Origin: Burkholderiales bacterium UBA4657
Lineage (GTDB): Bacteria > Pseudomonadota > Gammaproteobacteria > Burkholderiales > Burkholderiaceae_E
Direction: 5' to 3'
Length of the DNA stretch: 10,314 bases
Assembly: GCA_002405475.1 (NCBI GenBank)
Contig: DHLX01000032.1
Span: 1 to 10,314 of the forward strand
Position numbers and translations under genes: made by a program. The notes under the pieces are model-generated. The model saw nothing but the letters and a program-made list of their open reading frames with translations. It made no database searches and was not told the DNA's origin. Of this stretch, positions 7,018-10,314 are shown piece after piece (position 1 is the first letter of the stretch; every line of letters begins with the position of its first letter).

Positions 7018-7301
7018 GGCGGGGAAGTGTGCAGTGCATGCATGAGATCATCGACAGCCAGTAATAAACGCAAACGATCTTGGCGCGCCACCTGTTGCCA
7101 CGAGCGTTGGGTGAGCGCACCTTCCAGTGCCCATAATAAGTTGAGTGATGTTTTTTGACCTGAACTTAGAACGGCAATATAAGCCGCCACGGCTCCTATG
7201 TCACGTAGCTGCGCCGCGTCATTGATACCGGCTTTGCATAGTAATGTGACTGAATTGGGTCCGAGGCCAGGTAACTTGGCAAGGCTTTCGATATCAGGCA
7301 T
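7014..7301 (-). CDS. TfoX C-terminal-domain protein
   Basis: This 95-residue protein is essentially one TfoX_C domain. 'IESLAKLPGLGPNSVTLLCKAGI' (4-26, written here as a helix-hairpin-helix-like unit around PGLG) is followed by 'AAQLRDIGAVAAYIAVL' and 'SLNLLWALEGAL' (52-63). In TfoX/Sxy competence regulators this domain follows an N-terminal domain that is absent here. Standalone versions are common and have no defined function; the fold suggests DNA binding or protein contact. The ATG at 7299-7301 overlaps the 3' end of the MGMT-like gene by 8 bases, and its stop overlaps the WYL start by ATGA. Only an A-rich run (AAAAAGAAA) precedes the start. Confidence 0.85.
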   Translation of the reverse strand: MPDIESLAKLPGLGPNSVTLLCKAGINDAAQLRDIGAVAAYIAVLSSGQKTSLNLLWALEGALTQRSWQQVARQDRLRLLLAVDDLMHALHTSPP

Positions 7302-7710
7302 TTTCTTTTTCTAGCGCGCGCATTTTTTCTATAAATTGACTGCCACAGCGCAATTTTTTTGCTAGCGGACTATTGGGGGCAATGATTCTCCAAAATGGGG
7401 TGACCTGATTCAAGGGGGTGCCAGACTCAATTTCATCCCAAGCGGCTTCTGCAACTATACGTAAAAAAATTCCGCTTGAAGCAGGACAAGTCGCTGTGGC
7501 GTTCGCGGCTTGTGCAAGCTGTTGACGCATGGACAAAACTTCGAGTGTTTGACCATACGGTATTTTGTCGATCAATGCTTTGATTTGTAGTGGGCTGGAA
7601 ATGAATAAATGGCTTCCAGCGGCAATACCGGCGAAAGGTTTTTCCAGCGTGCTAGTGTGCGGTGCCGGCGCGCCAGCCATTTTTTCAGCCCACGATTTGG
7701 TCCGTGCCAT
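7294..7710 (-). CDS. MGMT-fold (alkyltransferase-like) protein lacking PCHR
   Basis: This 138-residue protein resembles a bacterial family annotated as MGMT-like. It has an N-terminal 'TKSWAEKM', a 'FISSPLQIKALIDKIPYGQTLEV' block (36-58) that matches the 'IP.G.v' strand-turn of O6-alkylguanine transferases, 'TCPASSGIFLRIVAEAAWDE' (74-93) in the DNA-binding helix region, and 'VTPFWRII' (103-110) at the position where true MGMT has PCHRV. The acceptor cysteine is thus replaced; C75 and C122 are the only cysteines. Function is unknown; recognition of alkylated DNA without repair, as in Atl proteins, is one possibility. I chose the ATG at 7708-7710, preceded by AAGGAAGG at 7715-7722. The open frame continues to 7938 only because it overlaps the EVE gene. 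It overlaps the TfoX-C start by 8 bases. Confidence 0.75.
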   Translation of the reverse strand: MARTKSWAEKMAGAPAPHTSTLEKPFAGIAAGSHLFISSPLQIKALIDKIPYGQTLEVLSMRQQLAQAANATATCPASSGIFLRIVAEAAWDEIESGTPLNQVTPFWRIIAPNSPLAKKLRCGSQFIEKMRALEKENA

Positions 7711-7723
7711 ACTGCCTTCCTTA

Positions 7724-8155
7724 TTAAGTATCAAGGGGAACCTGCCCCAGCATTTTAATGGCGATCCGTTCAAAGTCTGGTTTTGGAATTTCCAGATGTC
7801 CGAACCGAAAAGCGTAGCCCCATTTGCTTTTATCTTTAATAAAGGAAAGTTGCTCAAGTAGTGGGCGAATGGGGATATCGGAGGCTTCAAGAAAGCGAAT
7901 GTCTCGCCTGTAAGGGACAAAGCCTGGACACATTTCAACCGGGTAAACCATTAAACCGACGACTTTACCGATCGCAGTAAACTTCTGGCAAGGGGTGGCC
8001 TTCTCAAACTGTTCTTTGGGTGAGTAATAAATGATCCAGTCGCCTGCTGACATGCGTTTAAGAGGTTGGGCTTTGCCGTGGCAAAGCTGGCAAAACCCAC
8101 CCGCGACACCCCGGGCAACATGCTCTTTTGAGGCAACTCCTATCCAGTAACGCAT
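7724..8155 (-). CDS. EVE-domain protein
   Basis: The 143 residues form one EVE domain of the PUA-like superfamily. The sequence shows 'YWIGVASKEHVARGVAGGF' (3-21), 'LCHGKAQPLKRMSAGDWIIYYSP' (24-46 in two blocks), 'QKFTAIGKVVG' (57-67), 'YRRDIRF' (82-88), 'IRPLLEQLSFI' (96-106) and 'WGYAFRFGHLEI' (112-123). EVE folds resemble YTH and SRA domains and are proposed readers of modified nucleic-acid bases; the target of this single-domain form is not established. The ATG is at 8153-8155, 14 bases after the VOC stop. The stop lies 13 bases before the MGMT-like start, so the gene is firmly inside the operon. Confidence 0.9.
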   Translation of the reverse strand: MRYWIGVASKEHVARGVAGGFCQLCHGKAQPLKRMSAGDWIIYYSPKEQFEKATPCQKFTAIGKVVGLMVYPVEMCPGFVPYRRDIRFLEASDIPIRPLLEQLSFIKDKSKWGYAFRFGHLEIPKPDFERIAIKMLGQVPLDT

Positions 8156-8169
8156 ATGGAAGAAGGCCT

Positions 8170-8544
8170 TTAACTCTGTGCATGCAAGCCTACGCGGTTG
8201 CCTTCCGGGTCGAGAATATGGGCAAAAAATCCCATACCTTCGGGCAGAGCAGTTTTAGGCCAGGTGACTTTGCCACCCAGACTTTCAACTTTGGCCAGTA
8301 CAGCATCCAGACTGGGGTTGGCATTCAGATAGGCGACGGTACCTTGCGCCGAGGGTTGATATTGCTGGCAATGAACCAGCGCGCCACTGACGCCCTGATC
8401 GGCATAGGGGAAAACTGCCATTTCCACACCCTGCATGGTTTCTGTCTTTAAGGCGACAGACAATAATTGTTCATAAAAAGAAATGGCACGCTGATAATTG
8501 CTAGTCGGAATTTCAAACCAGTGAATCATATGTTGCGGCATCAT
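8170..8544 (-). CDS. VOC (glyoxalase-like) family protein
   Basis: This 124-residue protein shows the paired beta-alpha-beta-beta-beta layout of the vicinal oxygen chelate superfamily. 'MIHWFEIPTSNYQRAISFYEQLL' (6-28) opens the first module. The second holds 'AYLNANPSLDAVLAKVESLGGKV' (71-93) and the closing 'GFFAHILDPEGNRVGLHA' (105-122). Metal ligands are probably H8 plus residues in the E/H positions of the other strands, but the reaction cannot be told from the sequence. The ATG at 8542-8544 lies 6 bases from AAGGAG (8551-8556); a second ATG follows immediately. The frame extends to 8634 only by overlapping the hairpin and the upstream gene. It is the first gene of the six-gene minus-strand run. 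Confidence 0.85.
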   Translation of the reverse strand: MMPQHMIHWFEIPTSNYQRAISFYEQLLSVALKTETMQGVEMAVFPYADQGVSGALVHCQQYQPSAQGTVAYLNANPSLDAVLAKVESLGGKVTWPKTALPEGMGFFAHILDPEGNRVGLHAQS

Positions 8545-8584
8545 GGACGGCTCCTTGTTGATAAGGCCGCTACTGTAATCCTGA

Positions 8585-8610
8585 GCTACTGACAGCTTCC
8601 TGTCAGTAGC
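8585..8610 (-). other. Perfect 11-bp hairpin between GGT-like and VOC genes
   Basis: GCTACTGACAG (8585-8595) and CTGTCAGTAGC (8600-8610) are perfect inverted repeats around a 4-base loop. In the minus-strand transcript the hairpin begins 5 bases after the GGT-like stop and is 40 bases before the VOC start. Neither strand has a T-run next to it, so it is not a classic intrinsic terminator. It could protect the upstream message, act with Rho, or be a processing site. Confidence 0.6.
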
Positions 8611-8615
8611 CTGTT

Positions 8616-10232
8616 TCAGTAACCGACCGCACAACCATCACGTCTTGGATCGCTGGCAGCGACATAACCATCCACGGCACTATCACCCAAGCGCCAGATG
8701 AACTGACCAGCACCAAAATCAAGGTAAGGATCATTGACCGGTGCGATGCGGTGCCCACGCCGTGCCAGCTCGGTTTTGACACTGTCGGGCATATTGGGCT
8801 CAACTTCAATGTCAAGCGCCTTGTTCCACTTCCAGCGCGGTGCATCGCAGGCGGCTTGTGGCTGTTGATGCGCGAGCAACATGCGCGTCAGCGTTTGCAC
8901 CTGGCCTTGAGGCTGCATATTGGCGCCCATGACACCAAAGCTCATTTGTGGTTGGCCTTGAGCCATCAGGAAAGCCGGAATAATGGTATGGAACGGACGT
9001 TTTCCGGGAGCTACGACGTTAGGATGATCGGCCAGCATTGAAAAAGCATGGCCACGATTATGTAGTGAAATGCCGGTACCGGGTACCACCACGCCTGAGC
9101 CGAAGCCCAGATAATTCGACTGGATGAAACTGACCATCATGCCGCTTTCATCGGCAGTCGTCAGATAAATGGTACCACCGCGCGGCAGTTCACCCGGTCC
9201 CCAGTGTTGCGCACGCTGGGGGTCGATTAGCGCTGCACGCGACTTCAGATAATCGTCGTCCAGCAATTGTTCGCTAGTGACACGCATGCTGCGCGGGTCG
9301 CTGACGTGGGCATAGACATCGGCAAACGCGGCCTTGATCGCCTCGATCTGCCAGTGATGCCAGTCAGGACTGTCAACTTCGAGTTGTGCTAGCGGGGTAT
9401 GGCGCAACAGACCCAGCGTCATCAGCGCGGTGATACCTTGACCATTGGGCGGAATTTCATGCAGGGTATGTCGATGGAACTGAGTATGCAGGGAATCAAC
9501 CCACTGTGGTTCATAACTGGCCAGATCGGCCTCGGTCATGACACCCCCATGTTCAGCCGCATGTGCAACCAGACGTGCCGCGAGTTCGCCGCGATAAAAA
9601 GCCTCACCATGAGTTTGGGCAATGAGTTTCAGGGTTTGTGCTGCATGGGGCAAAACAAAGTGTTCACCCACGTGCGGTACGCGGCCTTTGGGCAAAAAAT
9701 GTTCTGCAAAGCCCGGCTGCTCACGTAACAGGGGAGCTGCCAGACGCCATTTTTCCTGCACATTGGGCGAAATGGCAAAACCGCGTTCGGCATATTCAAT
9801 GGCGGGCGCTAAAACCTGCTCGAACGGCAAACGCCCCAGTCTTTGGTGCAAGGCACCCCAGCCACCGACTGCGCCGGGTACGGTCACGGTGTCCCAACCA
9901 CGCAAGGGTCGTGTTGCCGTCAGGTCGCCACCATATTTTTTTTCAAAATAGTCCAGTGTCCAGGCGGCTGGTGCCGTGCCGCTGGCGTTCAGGCCGAGCA
10001 ACTGGCTGCCATCCCAAACCAGAGCAAAACAGTCTGAACCCAGGCCGTTACTGCAGGGTTCGGTCAGGGTAATGGTGGCGGCAGCGGCTATGGCCGCATC
10101 GACCGCATTACCACCCTGCTGTAACAGGCGCAGCCCCGCTTGTGCCGCCAGCGGTTGCGAGGTGCTGACAATATTGCGCGCGAATAATGGCGTGCGCGCG
10201 CTGGGATAAGGGTTGGTCCAGTGAAAATTCAT
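8616..10232 (-). CDS. Gamma-glutamyltransferase-family Ntn hydrolase, YwrD-like
   Basis: This 538-residue protein is a self-cleaving Ntn hydrolase of the gamma-glutamyltransferase/cephalosporin-acylase family. 'LLQQGGNAVDAAIAAAATITL' (36-56) and 'EPCSNGLGSDCF' (58-69) mark the large subunit. 'RGGTIYLTTADESG' (351-364) contains T354, the expected cleavage site and new N-terminal nucleophile. 'SFIQSNYLGFGSG', 'GTGISLHNRGHAFS' and 'PGKRPFHTIIPA' follow in the small subunit, which ends 'AASDPRRDG'. No signal peptide is present, so it is probably cytoplasmic. The 'FRE.AP' arginine block of E. coli GGT is here 'GLNASGTAP' (80-88), as in YwrD, so glutathione may not be the substrate. I chose the ATG at 10230-10232, 6 bases after GGGGG. 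The longer frame to 10286 would run through a terminator hairpin. Confidence 0.9.
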   Translation of the reverse strand: MNFHWTNPYPSARTPLFARNIVSTSQPLAAQAGLRLLQQGGNAVDAAIAAAATITLTEPCSNGLGSDCFALVWDGSQLLGLNASGTAPAAWTLDYFEKKYGGDLTATRPLRGWDTVTVPGAVGGWGALHQRLGRLPFEQVLAPAIEYAERGFAISPNVQEKWRLAAPLLREQPGFAEHFLPKGRVPHVGEHFVLPHAAQTLKLIAQTHGEAFYRGELAARLVAHAAEHGGVMTEADLASYEPQWVDSLHTQFHRHTLHEIPPNGQGITALMTLGLLRHTPLAQLEVDSPDWHHWQIEAIKAAFADVYAHVSDPRSMRVTSEQLLDDDYLKSRAALIDPQRAQHWGPGELPRGGTIYLTTADESGMMVSFIQSNYLGFGSGVVVPGTGISLHNRGHAFSMLADHPNVVAPGKRPFHTIIPAFLMAQGQPQMSFGVMGANMQPQGQVQTLTRMLLAHQQPQAACDAPRWKWNKALDIEVEPNMPDSVKTELARRGHRIAPVNDPYLDFGAGQFIWRLGDSAVDGYVAASDPRRDGCAVGY

Positions 10233-10248
10233 CTTATGCCCCCAAAAT

Positions 10249-10284
10249 AAAAAAAAGCCCTGGCAGTGATGATACTGCCAGGGC
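10249..10284 (-). terminator. Intrinsic terminator, minus strand
   Basis: In minus-strand sense the stem is GCCCTGGCAGT paired with ACTGCCAGGGC, 11 perfect pairs with a 6-base loop (10268-10273), followed by eight T residues (10256-10249). It fits Rho-independent termination of an upstream minus-strand gene. That gene's stop may be TGA at 10299-10301 or TAA at 10306-10308, so only a few codons are in the window and it cannot be identified. The T-run ends 16 bases before the GGT-like start codon. Confidence 0.9.
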
Positions 10285-10314
10285 ATAAAGTCCCGAAATC
10301 AGGCCTTACGCCAA

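Noticed and set aside
7711..7938. N-terminal extension of the MGMT-like gene
   Set aside because: It overlaps the EVE gene in another frame. The ATG at 7710 has a strong AAGGAAGG and starts the family-like sequence.
5543..8544. Phage-defence island
   Set aside because: EVE and WYL domains occur in such islands, but no nuclease, helicase, methyltransferase or toxin is present and the neighbours look like core genes.
10233..10286. N-terminal extension of the GGT-like gene
   Set aside because: Its codons would run through the terminator hairpin and T-run, and the ATG at 10232 has its own G-rich site.
10299..10314. C-terminus of the upstream minus-strand gene
   Set aside because: Two frames offer stops (TGA at 10299-10301, TAA at 10306-10308) and only a few codons are present, so neither frame nor product can be chosen.

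Overview
The window looks like chromosomal core DNA of a betaproteobacterium, perhaps a Nitrosomonadales or Methylophilales relative. The reasons are roughly balanced base composition, a glutaminyl-tRNA synthetase with betaproteobacterial-looking blocks (the 'WAGSPG' N-terminal segment, 'CTLEFEDQRPFYDW', 'KSGTPGADS'), and a helix-turn-helix/WYL/TfoX-C gene set familiar from that class. The lineage call is from recall of family sequences, not from a search. I saw no mobile element, CRISPR array, tRNA or rRNA. Coding density is very high; the longest gene-free stretch is 84 bases.

Left block (1-3748). The tail of a plus-strand gene (1-257) converges on a minus-strand operon. Read in transcription order, that operon is a DUF2306 membrane protein (3748-3347), glnS (3318-1264), dsbB (1267-770) and a membrane-anchored retropepsin-like protease (770-270). 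The last three are joined by ATGA and TAGTG stop/start overlaps. The glutaminyl-tRNA synthetase carries an unusual in-frame insert of about 100 residues just before a substrate-binding glutamine.

Middle block (3749-5520). An 84-base divergent region separates DUF2306 from a plus-strand pair joined by an ATGA overlap. The pair is a chorismatase of the FkbO/Hyg5/XanB2 family, which would supply hydroxybenzoate from chorismate, and a CREST-superfamily membrane hydrolase of the alkaline-ceramidase type with its metal site intact. The pairing suggests a link between aromatic-acid supply and lipid or membrane metabolism, but nothing in the window proves it.

Right block (5543-10314). A minus-strand run of six tightly packed genes reads VOC, EVE, MGMT-like, TfoX C-domain, YafY/WYL regulator, XRE regulator. 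Four junctions overlap or lie within 14 bases and two of them are ATGA. The set is rich in nucleic-acid-binding modules: a modified-base reader fold, an alkyltransferase-like fold without the normal acceptor cysteine, a helix-hairpin-helix-like domain and two regulators. It is the best candidate here for an uncharacterised functional unit, possibly tied to DNA modification or damage sensing. Upstream lies a cytoplasmic YwrD-type gamma-glutamyltransferase-family hydrolase, separated by a 71-base gap with a perfect 11-bp hairpin. A strong intrinsic terminator of the next upstream minus-strand gene sits immediately before that gene's start codon.
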